NCBI RefSeq assembly: GCF_024868665.1
Contig: NC_079898.1
Location: 7,459,485 to 7,523,484, forward strand
Direction: 5' to 3'
Length of the DNA stretch: 64,000 nt
Source: Triplophysa rosa
Taxonomy: Eukaryota; Chordata; Actinopteri; Cypriniformes; Nemacheilidae
This document shows, piece by piece, positions 38,364 through 51,405 of this stretch. The notes beneath the pieces are model-generated. The model made no database searches. It was not told the origin of the DNA and saw only the letters and a list, made by a program, of their open reading frames with translations. The translations under genes and the position numbers were made by a program. Position 1 is the first letter of the stretch. Every line of letters starts with the position of its first letter.

Positions 38364-40279
38364 TGTCACGACAGGTAAGGTGGCGTGGAAGAACCCAAGC
38401 GCAGGCAGCGGGGATGAAGGGGTTAACAAGACTTTTATTAATCAAAAAACAAACACCCTCAATGGGGGAAAATGAAACTAAGAATATGTAAATATAAAAC
38501 AAAAGACTTCCCACATGGGGGCAAAACGAAAAGACAGGAACAAAATAAACTAACTATAAAACAACGACACAACGTTTTATAAAACACAGAAGGGGAACAA
38601 GGGCAGGGCAAGGTACTCACAAACGTATAATCCACAGACAAGGTAAATGAAGCATGAACACGAGTAAGACACGGTCACGATAACAAACAGGTAAGCACAT
38701 AGGTGCACAGATACAATACACGAGCACAGGACAACGAAACATGAGGGCATTTTAAAGGGAAGGCAAACAAAGGATAATTGACGAGGGCAGGTGGGAAACA
38801 TAAGACATGGCAGGGAAGCAATACATGAAATGAGAGGGGCGGGGCCAATGACAAGACACGAGAAAACACATATGATGTCAAAAAGACAAACACCATGGTT
38901 TTCCCACACAAAACCAAAGACTTTGTCATGGCTCTGCCTCAGGACCAGGAAATGCAAGACTAGGTGAGGCAGAACCATGACAGAACCCCCCCCTTTAATG
39001 AGCACCTCCAGGTGCTCACCAAGGGTTAGACAGACGAGACAAGGCGGACTGGGTGACAGACAAGACAAGGCAATACAGAGAAAACAAAATCAGGGGCAGA
39101 CATGACAAGATAACAACAGGATTGGGATGGGATAATAAAAATAACAAACATGGGAGGGGGGGAGGGTACAAACAAGGGCTCATGTGGGGCAGTCCATGGG
39201 GGTAGGGAGAAGGGGGAATAGTCTTAGTCAGGGGTGGCGCTTGAAAGCGCGAAGCCCTGGAGGGTTTGACAGGGGAAGCCCTGGGGGGAACAATCTTAGA
39301 CCCTGGAGGGACCGCCGACTGGACCGGCTGGGACGCCGGCTGGATCACCGGCTAGGACGCCGGCTGCACCGGACTGGATTCTGGCCGCACTGGACTGGAT
39401 TCCGGCCGCACCGGACTGGACACCGGACAGGACACAGGACCGGAACCCGGCTGGACCGGGCTGGGCACATGACTGCAAACTGGACAGGGCACTGGACTGG
39501 CTGCCGGCTGCACCGGACTGGACGCTGGCTGCACTGGACTGGACGCCGGCTGGATCACCGGACTGGACGCCGGCTGGATCACCGGACTGGACGCCGGCTG
39601 CACCGGACTGGATGCTGACTGCACCGGACTGGATGCCGGCTGCATCGGCTGGGATGCCGGCTGCACCGGACTGGACGCCGGCTGTGCCGGCTGGATCGCT
39701 GGCTGGGACGCCGGCTGCACCGGACTGGACATTTATTAATCAAAAAACAAACACCCTCAATGGGGGAAAACGAAACTAAGAATATGTAAATATAAAACAA
39801 AAGACTTCCCACATGGGGGAAAAACGAAAAGTTAGGAACAAAATAAACTAACTATAAAACAACGACACAACGTCTTATAAAACACAGAAGGGGAACAAGG
39901 GCAGGACAAGGTACTCACAAACGTATAATCCACAGACAAGGTAAATGAAACACGGACACGAGTAAGACACGGTCACGATAACAAACAGGTAAGCACATAG
40001 GTGCACAGATACAATACACGAGCACAGGACAACGAAACATGAGGGCATTTTAAAGGGAAGACAAACGAAGGATAATTGACGAGGGCAGGTGGGAAACATA
40101 AGACACGGCAGGGAAGCAATACATGAAACGAGAGGGGCGGGGCCAATGATAAGATAGAGAAAACACATGAGATGTCAAAAAGAAAAACAGCATGGTTTTC
40201 CCACACAAAACCAAAGACTTTGTCATGGCTCTGCCTCAGGACCAGGAAATCCAAGACTAGGTGAGGCAGAACCATGACA
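38364..40279 (-). mobile_element. Two-LTR retroelement, internally deleted
   Basis: Bounded by a perfect 5-bp duplication, tttac (38359-38363 and 40280-40284). The left LTR (38364-38982; 3' LTR in minus orientation) is followed at 38983 by a purine tract (aaaggggggggttc on the minus strand), the expected polypurine primer. The right LTR (about 39731-40279) lacks roughly its last 70 bases, so a deletion removed the LTR end, the primer site and any gag-pol. The only internal coding-like sequence is a tandem repeat. Confidence 0.9.
39300..39730 (-). repeat. GC-rich tandem repeat coding a Pro/Ser/Gln array
   Basis: Variants of gccggctgcaccggactgga are repeated with units of about 21-27 bp. On the minus strand the frame stays open and reads as repeats of SSPVQPA and SSPVIQPA (39352-39732). 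It lies in the internal part of the 38364-40279 element. It could be an expanded low-complexity region of an element protein or a minisatellite with a by-chance open frame; the ATG lies at the deletion junction. Confidence 0.75.
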
Positions 40280-41257
40280 TTTACACGATGAAGACAGCTC
40301 TAGCAGGCAAATGGTCTGAAAGACGACACCATGGTTGCTCTCTTTCTTTTGGACAGGTATGTACATGCTTCGAGATGAATTTAGTTTTATTCGCTTATTT
40401 AATGGATTTAGTTTGTAATTCGTTACGTGGATTTATGAAATACATTCATGTGTTTGGAGGAGGCGTGGCTTTGGACGGCGAATCGCATAGAGGGTGGGAT
40501 TATAATTTCAGTGCTAGCAGGCTAAAGTTAGCACCTTTCCAAATCAACCACCCCACCTTTAAGCTTTATTTAGCCTTGATGGCAGCTTAGCCTTTAGCAG
40601 CTTTGGTATAATTTTACAGAAACAGGTAAGGGAAGCTTTTGTTAATACCACATGAAAAATATAGGCTATTTTTTTTTGCATAAATCAAAACACATTTCAT
40701 AAATCACTAATCAAATATAGAATAGCTGCTATTAGCTAACATTATTTTAGTTGATTCTCTCTGGTTGACACTCCCGAAACTCTGCCATATTGAGTTACTA
40801 CATGTTTAAAAATGCATCAACCAGGATTTCCTAATATTTTGTTACTTGTTGCGTGAGAAAATAAATGGTTTTGTCTACATCATGTAGATGTAATGCAGGT
40901 GCGGTTCGGGTCGCTGCATTTTTGTCAAACGGGTAGGGTCTGGTACGGAATTAAATTAGTACTGCTGTCAGATTTCGGGTGTTCTTTGAATAACTGCGTG
41001 TTATTCGTGGGTTTATCAAACAGGACCCGTGCAGGACTCTGACGCAGAGTCGCTGAGAGGGAGATTCGCGCCAAGTCTGTTCACTGCAATGGAACAGTTT
41101 TTTCACAGATCCTCTCTCTCAACAACTCTGGGTGAAGGCAGGGTGGGCAAAGATTCTGATAAGGTGGCCAAAGCTCCCCCTGGCCTCCCTGTGGAGCCGG
41201 GCCTGATATGAACTCAAACATTTCTCATCAAATTTACTCAAATCCAGAATATTTTAC

Positions 41258-41753
41258 CAGAGGTTGCGCTAGACTTTTTCATGGTCCGTCATTTTGACAG
41301 CTAGGCTCGTAAAAAATCCGTCATAGACTATTTTTTACCCGTCACTATGGTGTTGGTGCAAGGTGATGTCACGTGCTAATTAGCATGTTTGTGACATCAT
41401 CGCTATGTTCACGCATTTGCTCTCTGAACTACTGTGTTTTAACTGAACACCCAATAAAGTTACAAGTAACTTTAAGCTGCTGTTTGGTTATGAATGTGCT
41501 GCTCACTGAACGGAAAAGACGCAGAGAGACATTTTTCCACTTACTTAAAGTTAAGTTTTGATTCTGATGAAAAGGAAATGATTCTGACATTCTGATGAAA
41601 GGAAATTATTGGATGCTACCAACTTGACATAAAGGGGAATTACAAATTGCCCTCATTGTAATCCGTCAAAATGACGGACGGCCTTCAGATTTTTCCGTCA
41701 CTGGTAAAAAAAATCTGTCAATGACGGAGAATTTTCGGTTAACGCGACCTCTG
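41258..41753. mobile_element. Short hAT-like element, 496 bp
   Basis: The ends cagaggttgcgctagac and gttaacgcgacctctg form inverted repeats. A 6-bp direct repeat, ttttac, sits immediately outside both ends (41252-41257 and 41754-41759). The interior repeats ccgtca words. It has no coding capacity. Confidence 0.75.
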
Positions 41754-41845
41754 TTTTACCTCTACAATCTATATTCATTTTACACCTCCATACTCTTCAT
41801 GTATTTCAAATGTTAGCATTGCTTAAGAGAAACCTATGAGACTAA

Positions 41846-42233
41846 AGCCCTATTCGGACGGTAATTGTTTCTCATAGGGACATAAGATATTTTCACCATT
41901 TACAGGGGTACGTTGGTGTTTTTCGCCCACCACCCTCGGAAAAATCCCCGGCCGAATTACCTACTATTTTTTGACAATCACTAAAGTTTTGTAGAAATTT
42001 AATTGGCATCCGAGTTTATAACCGAGTTTATAACAGGTGATAAATTATGTGCACGTAAATATGATGTGACTGAGCACGTGAGAAATGCATTTTCCGGGTT
42101 CGCAGGATTTCAAACTCACACCTACACTGTGAATTTATGTTTGTCCATATGCATGAGGTTTATCACCGAGGAGCCATGCAGATTTATTTTTACAGACATC
42201 CTCATGAGAAACAATTACCGTCCGAATAGGGCT
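41846..42233. mobile_element. MITE with long perfect inverted repeats
   Basis: About 30 bases at each end are perfect inverted repeats, starting agccctattcggacggtaa. The element is flanked by taa on both sides (41843-41845 and 42234-42236), as in PIF/Harbinger insertions. The intact ends suggest a fairly young copy. It is 388 bp with no transposase. Confidence 0.85.
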
Positions 42234-42236
42234 TAA

Positions 42237-44569
42237 GTTGATACTTAAATGAAATACAACTGAAAACTCCATCAAATCACCTGATCTTTCAAAGAGCAGC
42301 CAAAAATGATTATTATTAAGTTACATCCTTTATTTTAGTTCTTTTAAGCATAAAAAGTTTACAAATTATTAGCAGTGTCAAGCTCTTGCCATGTAGACCC
42401 CTTTGAGATAACTGGTGGGTTGGAAGACGACATGTTGACCCTCCAGATCAATCCCCCACCCCGGGCTTCATTTCTACCTCTTACCCTTCATAAAACGTTT
42501 TTCCGATATCGCCTGTCTTCTGTCTCCTTCCTTCTCTTCCTGGTCTCTGTCTGGCTCCAGCACTAAACAGTTCCCAGACTCAATTTCTCCCATAAGCTGC
42601 AGTACAGAATTAAGCAAATCTGTCTTCATATTACTGCCTGTGTGAGGCCTAGATTGATCTGGCCGGCTGCCACTCTGTGCCAACATAAATCATGGCTGGT
42701 CATGAAACCCTGTTTGCCCCTCTTTTGATTGACAGCGTTTTGCGTCGTCTATCTTGAACCCTTTTCTTCTCTCCGCTTTCTTGGAATTACAATCCCGGCA
42801 TGTTATCTGTAAATAACACACATTTCATTATAAGATGGCTGGCAGGTAGAGCTGCTAAATAGAGCAGTATTCTTAAGATTCAGAGAACGCAGTCACTACC
42901 AGTGCCCGAGACCACATGCACAGATGATCAGACACGCTCCGAAGAAAGGATGAAGTTTCATGCAAATGCGAGTGGACATTACAATATCGCGCATCTGCGT
43001 TTTGGAGTCGGTTTGAGATCTAGTCACGTTTGCCCATTTTGCAATCAAATCAGAATGAATAGGAGGACTTATCATGTTCAGTAAATAAGTCTTTGATCAG
43101 TTCACTCAAATAAAAGGCACAAAACGTTTCAGTTTCCAGTGAGAACAGCAAGAACTCTGCAGGATTCAATAAGACTCCACATTATCTGCACATTTGTGTT
43201 CGGCTCGACACATTCTATATGCATCCCTCTCAATCTCTCCCCTACTTATTTTTTCCTGCGCCTGGTTTCATCTTAACACAAATTTATGTTAGATGGTTCA
43301 AACCATTTCCACTGTCATGGTCCAATGAAACCAAGACATGGGGTGTTCAGATAGGAGAAATAATGGAAGCTGTGAGGCTGTGGTTTATCATGCTTGGTGC
43401 TTATAGTTGGCTTGTTCCTGCAACTCAACTGGCAGTAGCGACGGCAGGGTCATGAGTAGGTCTTGTTTTTTGGGTTTTTTTTTGCTTTGCTTTGCGTGTT
43501 TTGCCTTTTTGTTTAGTTTTTGTTTGTTTGGTTTTGTTCATATCTCTACATCTTTCAATGCAAGGTAGCATGTTAAAACATTCACAATCTTTTTTGAATT
43601 TTGCAAATGACATACTACGATCGGTAGTTCGCGAAAAATGTCACAGAGCAGTAATATCTGGAGATGCAGGTTTAATTTACTAGATGTAGATTGTTGTCGT
43701 TTGTTGGCGGTTCTAGAGTTTAGCCTCTCGTCGCTCTGTAATCGGGCCCACTGGCGCGGCGATGATTGCATTCTGTCACTCTCGCTGACTGACGAAAAAC
43801 TCTGACAGTCAAGCCACGTCGAGATGCGCTCGGCAAACTGACTCCTGCTGTGATGAAACATGACAAAGGGGGAATTTACTCATTTGTTACCCTCCTGGAA
43901 GGCAGACGAAACAATGAGAGAGATTATGGAAATCAGCACGACGGCACACGTCACCCACGACCTGCCCTGACTGTGGCTCTGCTCTCCGAGCGGGCTTATC
44001 TTTGTCTCAGCTGTCAGTGTAGTCATTGCTGTTCTTAACACAATCAGTTGAAATAGCTCAAATGGAAATAGACCAGTTGCCCCGACATTAAAGCTTACCT
44101 GGTAATACGGCATGAAGAAATCTTGCAGTAATGATGTCTCTAATAAAAAAGGAAGGAAAGAATTTCACAACGGTTGAATGTGATGAGCATTCTGTCACTG
44201 TTCCCTTTCCATAAAGCAACACTTCACAGTGACCACAGTGTATGTATGTCAAGCCTCCCCAAAAAACTAAATATATTAAAGCAGTAGTTCATCCAAAAAT
44301 GAACATTTCTCATTATACTTACCCTCATTCCATCCCAGATGTTAGTGACTTCCTTCCTTCAATATGCTTTAACTAAATGATATCTTGTTATATGGGACTC
44401 AAAAAGCTTAAAAAAATAAAGCAAAGCGATAGACGAGAGAGTTAGAGAGTTCGCTGCATACAGTATAGCAAATATGAAATGCAAACTAGATAGTAAAGTA
44501 TGTATGTTGGTTTGACAAAGCCTATCCTGAAATTTAAATAAAAACTTTAAAACCTTGAAATTTGACAGT
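42237..44569. other. Non-coding stretch, nothing recognised
   Basis: No gene, RNA or element boundary was recognised. Open frames of 60-107 codons show no domain. Confidence 0.35.
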
Positions 44570-45005
44570 TAAGTGTTTTAAGCACAATGTTAACATGTTA
44601 ATATTATACTATTAGGTTTTAGTCTGAAGCTAGTATGTTTTAGAATTACATTAGCATGATTTAGCATAATGCTAGAATGTTTAACACAACATTAGTATAA
44701 TGTAGCATGATGCTAGGATCATTTAGCATAATTTAGCATGATCCTAACAGATTTTAACATAATGCTAACATATTAAGCATAGTGTTAGGATGATTTGGCA
44801 TGATGCTAGCATATTTACTGTGATGGTAATTCGATTTAACATGATGCTAATTTCTTGTAGCATGAAACTAGCATGTTTTATTAAGATTTTTGAAAGAATA
44901 AAGTTTTCACGTTTTTACTTGTTTTACACGTTTTAGGATAATCATGATTTAGCATGATTTGCAGATGTTTAACATGATGGTAACATGCTTAACACTATCA
45001 TGTTT
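44570..45005. repeat. Degenerate tandem repeat of 'ttagcatgatgctagcat'
   Basis: More than ten variants of agcatgatgctagcatgttt and tttaacataatgctaacat follow one another. The units are partly self-complementary, so either strand can fold. It looks like an old satellite-like array. Confidence 0.7.
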
Positions 45006-45156
45006 GCAGGGCTGCCAACCCTCATGCATTCGCCGTGAGACTCACTCAATTGACTGTTTTCTCACGTTCTCACGCCACACATTACAATGAATATGTCTTA
45101 AGAGAAATAAATGTTAATTTTATAATGTTTTTAACTAAAATGAGACAACCTTGATG

Positions 45157-45587
45157 TAGGGCTGGGCGATATATATCGTGATTCACTTTAATTATTCATG
45201 TCTAAATCAATTCTGAAATCGATTCTGTGTTTTATGCACAGCTCTTCCGATAACTACGGCTCTTTGATCAGTAGGAAGTACTGTTCGATCTAAAATCACC
45301 ACGAGATTGAGTCGTTTCTAATGTGCATTTGAAAAAGCAACACTCGTCAAACATCATTACTATAAATACCTGTATACTTTATTATCATGAAAATACCTGA
45401 AAAGGTTTGAAGAACAGTGATAGAATATGACCATTGGCATTTCCTGGAACTAATCATTCTTCTTCTGTTTCCCATATTCGGAGTTTCTGTGCAAGAGCGC
45501 CGTCTTGTTTTCGGATGTGGTGGCATTTAACCGTAATTCATTTAGAAACTGAAAGCATAAGAATCGCACGATATATCGCCTAGCCTA
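45157..45587. mobile_element. hAT MITE, 431 bp
   Basis: Starts tagggctgggcgatatat and ends atatatcgcctagccta. The flanking 8-mers ccttgatg (45149-45156) and cctcgatg (45588-45595) differ by one base, consistent with an old hAT target duplication. Confidence 0.8.
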
Positions 45588-45745
45588 CCTCGATGACGTA
45601 TGCTGTAGACAAATGTGACCTCCGGTGGGCGCAGCTCTTTTCTAGTTAAGTCAAAATTTAAAGGGACAGTTCACGTAAAATTAATGAAAGACTTCTAATG
45701 CAAGGTTTTTGTGTTTTTTTTTATACAACTTTCCGCCATCCCATG

Positions 45746-46746
45746 TAGGGCTGGGCGGTATGACCATGTATGACCAAAAATTAATATAACGGTGTTTTCC
45801 AGATTTATACCGGTTTCCCGGTACATGGCGGTATTTTTTAAACCACATTTTCTACTGATTGAGAGAGGAAATAGTGCTGTTGATTGACTTAAAATGCCCT
45901 TTTATACTGTCATGGTGACAGTGACAGTATCCCCTATAATAACTGCAAAGTTTTGACTTCTTTTACAACTGAATAGCATGCGAAGGTAACTTGCATACAT
46001 AATATTTAAGCAAATAAATAGAGAACAGGGCTCGAAATTTACTTTTTTCCTTTGAAGCACTGGTGCTCCCAACTTCAAGAGTTAGGAGCATCCACCCAAA
46101 AATTAATAGTTGAATAGTTGAAAACAAAATAGTACAATTGTACCATGCATATCTGTTATGTTTTACATTGTCACAATGGCTTCATGAGTTCCTGAAATTA
46201 TATTTTTTAATCATAAAACGAAGGCTTAAATTAGATATGTGGGAGGACGCTGTCGATCCTCCTTACTGACCCTTATTTCTCATCATAGCATATAGAGAAA
46301 CAGTTCAAACTATAAACACATCATATTATATGCTTATATTGAGCAGATATGAGGGGAACACAATCGTTTTTTCAAAATGTTTGTTCGTGAGTATATTTAA
46401 TATAACGTAATGCGAACTTGTAATTGTTACACTTGTGCTGCTGTTCAGCCACGAGGTGCGCACTTTCATTGCAATGGGAAAGAAATATGTAACGTTAACG
46501 CTCATGTGCAAGACGCACGCAAACATCCAAACGCCTCCGTTTAGCGCATGTTTATATAGAACAATTATGATAAAGTAGTGCCGCGGCATAGAAAGGTCAC
46601 AGTGCAACAGTGAAAAGGGACCCCACTGAAACAGTGTCACGCTGCGCCGCGTTCCGCACGTTGTTTAAGCGACATACACCGCTAATGCGGTATATAAAAA
46701 ATTCATATCATAACAAAAATACGAACCGGTATATTGCCCAGCCCTA
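45746..46746. mobile_element. hAT element, 1001 bp
   Basis: Ends are tagggctgggcggtatg and cggtatattgcccagcccta. An exact 8-bp duplication, atcccatg, lies at 45738-45745 and 46747-46754. An internal cagggctcgaaatt near 46026 looks like the end of another hAT, and the tract near 46325 resembles the palindrome spacer at 14668. Confidence 0.9.
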
Positions 46747-46754
46747 ATCCCATG

Positions 46755-47406
46755 CCCTCTGCAGTTCCTCCACAACATAACCTAAAATTCTCACTCCATG
46801 CTGAACTCAAAAGTTGGCTGCCCAGTGTTTGAGCATGATATTAGCATGTGATTTGTTATGAGAAGTTATGAAGCCGCCATATGTAAATGTAATATTTGGA
46901 TCAGCTGGTTTACTTTTCCTTGAATATTAATTTGAAATGTACCAACACATGGCCACTATAAATGTCACTGATATGTGTTGATACCTACTTCACTGAAATA
47001 TTACCATATGCATAAATGTTTAGTTAGACATAAACAAGTGAATAATAACTTCCATACAGAATCAGAAACTCAAGGAATGTTTGGATTTGCTCTTGAAAGC
47101 CATCTAAGTGCAAGCTTCTTCCTTTGTCCACTTCCACTCTGATGTGATTTGTTGTATTTTTGGCCTTGTTGGCTCAAGTGTCATTTGTCACCAAATGTTG
47201 TTGACAAAATGCCTTTATTTGAGAATGTCACGCTCTAACAACAAGCAATCACTCAAGACGCTCTTAAAGAGCGAAGCGAGAAGCTTAGCATTCCCATTTA
47301 GCAGCAATCACCGCAAGTCTCGCCTCTTCTGCGCTAAAGTCAACAATATCACCAGATGCAATTTTCTCACAAAAGTTACGGCCGAGTGATATTGAGTCTA
47401 CATGAC

Positions 47407-47446
<40 letters not shown>

Positions 47447-48847
47447 CTGTCTCTTATCTATTCTCTCTGATGTCAGTCAGACAGTTAGATCTCCACTACC
47501 GATTACTGAAATGGAGATGTGAAATCATTCTTCTGAACAATACAAGAAATATGAATTTGCTTTAATCTACCTTTGAAATATCTGTCAGATTTGTAATAGT
47601 CTTGGACAGGATACAAAATGTACTCAACCTGCAAGCACAATCGCAGATAATAAAAGATAATCATATTTTTATATTCAGTCTTTGTGATCGTTTGGGATAC
47701 TGTTGATCCTCACTTGATGTCCAATGTAAAATTCCGAAAGCAGAATTGAGTTAGAGAGCGTTTCAGAAGCAATTCAGTCCACAAACACACACAGATTCCC
47801 GTGAAAGAAAGAAAATCAAAGCTGTTGTGTGTGGTGAGAGATCTGATCACAACAGAGAGAGAGAGAGAGGTTTCACATCAGTGCACACACACGCGTCTTT
47901 CTGCTTCCAGAAAGTGAGACATATAGTGTTTCTGTTCCAAATTTTACCTAGACAGCATCAAAGACACGCTGTGTTATGAATCGGTCACTTTAGGAAACAG
48001 TAAACGGGTTTGGAACAGAGCTGAAAATACAAGCCATTTCAATGCTTAACTGTCAAAGCATGTACAGAGAGAGAGAGTGTGTGTGTAAGTGCTCTATTAA
48101 ATACAATCCTATTGCTGTGGCTCTTGAAAGCCTTTTAATAAATCAAAGAGAGCGTTTGACCTCCATTTACTCAGACAGACAGACAGATATTTTGACATTA
48201 TATATTTTTTACTCTGTTAAAGGTCCAATATGTCATTTTTTTGTAGGATCTATTGACAGAAATGCAATATAATATAAATAACTATGTCTTCAGAGGGTAT
48301 CATGCATTCAGTACCTTAGTCTTTCAAAAAGACATCTCACATAAACTGTAGTACATTTCTTTAATCATGCAGCATCTTACATTATCTAAGTTCAATGTGC
48401 ACACAAACTCACTTCATTACATCTCTAATCTGTACAGGGCAGCGCTGGTTTGTTTCATAAGCACCAGCTCATGTTAGCAGATATGTTAACGATGGATATA
48501 TAAACGTTTGTGCTTGAGTTTCGAAGTAACTTGCTTGCAATTGCGCCTCAAGTTTGTTTTGTTTAACCGGCGATTGCGAAAAAAAAATAAGACACTTGAT
48601 AAACCGCATGATGACAACTCGAGGTTAGTTTCACCTTTGTTTCCGCTTCCAGTAATGTTTTCCTCCTCATGTCGAGTTTTCTTTGCCAAGTGCAGTATGA
48701 AATGGACTTTGTACTTTGACGCGCATGCTAAAAGTTGCACGCTGACTGACTGTTGTTGCGTTTATTTCTGCGTTCTGTTTGACTGTAAAATTAATCCATA
48801 TCGAGTCAAAATGCCAATAGCTTATCATCGTTTTTGAAATACATTCT
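46755..48847. other. Non-coding stretch with a CT microsatellite
   Basis: Contains (tc)n at 47411-47442. The open frames are short and featureless. Confidence 0.4.
47411..47442. repeat. (TC)16 microsatellite
   Basis: Uninterrupted tc dinucleotide run of 32 bases. Confidence 0.97.
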
Positions 48848-48887
48848 ATCGCGATTCGATATGATATCGTTTATCGGCACAGCCCTA
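48848..48887. repeat. Single hAT-like terminus
   Basis: Ends with tatcggcacagcccta, matching the style of the neighbouring hAT ends. The partner terminus was not found. Confidence 0.4.
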
Positions 48888-50624
48888 TTACGCAGTAATA
48901 AACGATATGTAAACTGCTAAATGTTTTGTCACAAACTCAAATGACAGGCGGTAATTGCACAAAATGCATGATTTGTTTTCTTAACAGTCGTAGCTTTTAG
49001 TAAAGAGCTGTGGTTGTTTTCTCTATATCATGGGTCTTCAACTAAAACTGGAAACAAATGCCTTGTGCAAAATGCCTTCATCTCTAAACCTGCACCAAAC
49101 ATACATGCATTTCAACATAACAACTTTAAAAGAAAACTAAAGTGTTCTATTCTGCTGAACTGAGATGAACAAATAGCAGCATCAAGTTGTAACTGGACAT
49201 CCTCTGATAACATACTTTGCTTTGAGCTAATTTATTTTCTGTCCCCGTAAGTTTCTTCAAAGTGTCTAACTTATGTCTAACGTAGTTTCATAATGCCGTT
49301 TGAGGTTTCCACTTTTGACAACCGCAACAGACTCTGAGCAAATGAGACAAACCGGCATCGTACACGTCGACGCAGGAAGAATACCCATTCACGCTCAAAG
49401 CGTCAACGTTTCTAACTTTTGAAAATGCCATCGTTTTTCAATCACTGACAGTTACGCCTGTCTGCGTGCCGCTCTCGGCTCTCTGCACGAGGTCTGAACG
49501 TAGCAACAACAGTCAGTGCACAACTGTGCATTCTGTCCGTGGCACCGTAGGACCCAAATTGCTACTGAGCGGCCCTTGATGTGCCTGGTATAAATTTGAT
49601 TGCATTAGAAAATACCTTTTGGCATTTGTTTATTTATTTATTATGTCAAAATGCTTGCGGTCTGGACGGACTCATCTTTCGGTCCGGCGACCCCTGCTCT
49701 ATATGCTTTTGGCGATCCTTTCACACTGTCAATCCTCCTTCTTCCACTGACTGAACCCTCATAGCTTTCAGAGAAACAGTTAAAACTACATAAACACATC
49801 ATGTTTTATGTTAACATTGCACATAAGTAAGAGAGAGATGATCCATTTCTGAAGAGTTTGCCTGTGAACTTGCAGTTGCTATACTGTACTTGTGGTACAG
49901 ACAGCTCAGCTGCTGTTGTCTATGAATGGCCGGGTTGCATGCGACTATGCAACTAAAATGGTCGCAATTTCGAGCCCGGCACTCCATCATGCCAATTGCG
50001 TAAGGAATCTCGCGTAAGGAATCACATCGGATAACAAATCACACCCCTAACAAATGCAGTTATAATCACACACATTTGGCGGTTATTAGCGAGAATTACA
50101 ATCACTTCGGTAACGAGAATAGAAAATGAACTTGATAGGATGCTTCTTCATATAGACAGTACTCTATCCACTCCTGTCAGCTGATGTATGAATGGGGAAA
50201 CCTGTTACAGTTCTCCATCCCAAATTCCCATTGTGTTGATGTTATATTTATCTACAGTGAATTCAGTCTGGACAAATATTGAAATCCAAAAAAAATTACA
50301 TTTGTGTGTAGAAAACAAACACCTCCACATCCCTTGTCTTATCCTTTCATTTGTCTTCCATAATGCACAATTTTATGTGGGGTTTTTTTTCAGATCGCTC
50401 ATTTTTCCATTTCAGAGTTTATCTCTGCGCCTCTGGGGCTATGAAAAGGTTGACTCATTTCAATTAAAATAATAAGCAGACAGGATAATAAGAAAAGACG
50501 TTCTACACCAAATCGCAGTCATCTTAATGAAGGGGTTTGTGGATTTTTAGGGGACGGACGGTGTGGGCTGAATGTTAACGTGTCTGTTCTGTCATTGTCC
50601 CCGTCCTCTATATTTTGTGTCACA
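48888..50624. other. Non-coding stretch, nothing firm
   Basis: No gene supported. A phrase gcaatttcgagcccggca near 49964 resembles a hAT end. Confidence 0.35.
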
Positions 50625-51405
50625 GTTGCATAAACATAACCGCTAAGTTAAGACTGTGTTAACAACTAGTCTCACTGACTAGCAATTAGTTAGGGGTAGT
50701 AAGTCTTACTTTTTAGATTTTACTTAGATCAATCTAGCTTTTAATGTGACTGACTTTGAGAAGTTATGACCAGTCTTGGAAGAAAAAAATTAGGTGACTT
50801 TGGCCCATTCCAAATTCTATTTTCTACCCCTACGCCTACCCCTCGCCCCTTCCCCTTGCCCCTTGAAACAAAGTGGCAAGGGGAAGGGTTACAAATTTTC
50901 CGCTAAGAAATGGGACACCACTACTACACTGGTATACGTCATCATACGTCATTGCTAGCTCCTAACGTTACGTCAGAAGACATGCGCCGATGCACTGGGT
51001 ATATGACATAAAAATATATTTTCTAATATCGAGCAATCAGTGCTGTCTGCTAGCAAACTTAAGCTTTTTTTTTGCAAACGTTAAAAGAACATCACCGTAT
51101 ATACAAACACAAGATTGAATGTAACATACATAAAATGAAAAATTGTCATAAAAATCCTTATTAATGGCAAAAATTACTTAAATTTGGGTCTGCTTGCTCG
51201 AGTGAACAGCCATGTTGGAAATTTCTCTTAGCCCTTCGTTTGAAGTGAGGTCCCGAAAAATCTTCGTTTGAAGGGCTATTTGGCCCTTACCCCTACCCCT
51301 CCAACCAAAAGAGAATTGAGACACCCCTACCCCTAGGGGAAAGTGTAGGGGTAAGGGGTAGAATTGGGCCTAAGTTGTAAGACTAGTCTAAGCAGTTTAT
51401 GCAAC
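50625..51405. mobile_element. Fold-back element with a nested pyrimidine-rich element
   Basis: The outer ends gttgcataaac and gtttatgcaac are inverted repeats, and further inverted words (agactagt) lie inside. An inner element at about 50801-51370 has inverted ends tggcccattcca/aattgggcc followed by runs of cccctac and, at the far side, gtaggggt. The two pyrimidine/purine blocks can pair. No target duplication was identified with confidence. Confidence 0.65.

Larger units (their letters stand above)
36172..41205. mobile_element. 5-kb hAT element carrying nested insertions
   Basis: The termini caggcccgtctcca and its complement tggagccgggcctg are flanked by a perfect 8-bp duplication, atatgaac (36164-36171 and 41206-41213). 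Inside are a second hAT (36666-37676) with its own LTR insertion, and an LTR element (38364-40279). Subtracting these leaves about 2.1 kb of the original element, without a recognisable transposase frame. Confidence 0.88.

Noticed and set aside
39184..39618. 144-codon plus-strand open frame rich in Arg, Gly and Leu
   Set aside because: It is the antisense of the GC-rich tandem array in an LTR element. The open frame follows from the repeat period, with no domain.
44570..45005. CRISPR-like array
   Set aside because: The repeats are degenerate with no constant spacer length, and the DNA is from an animal.
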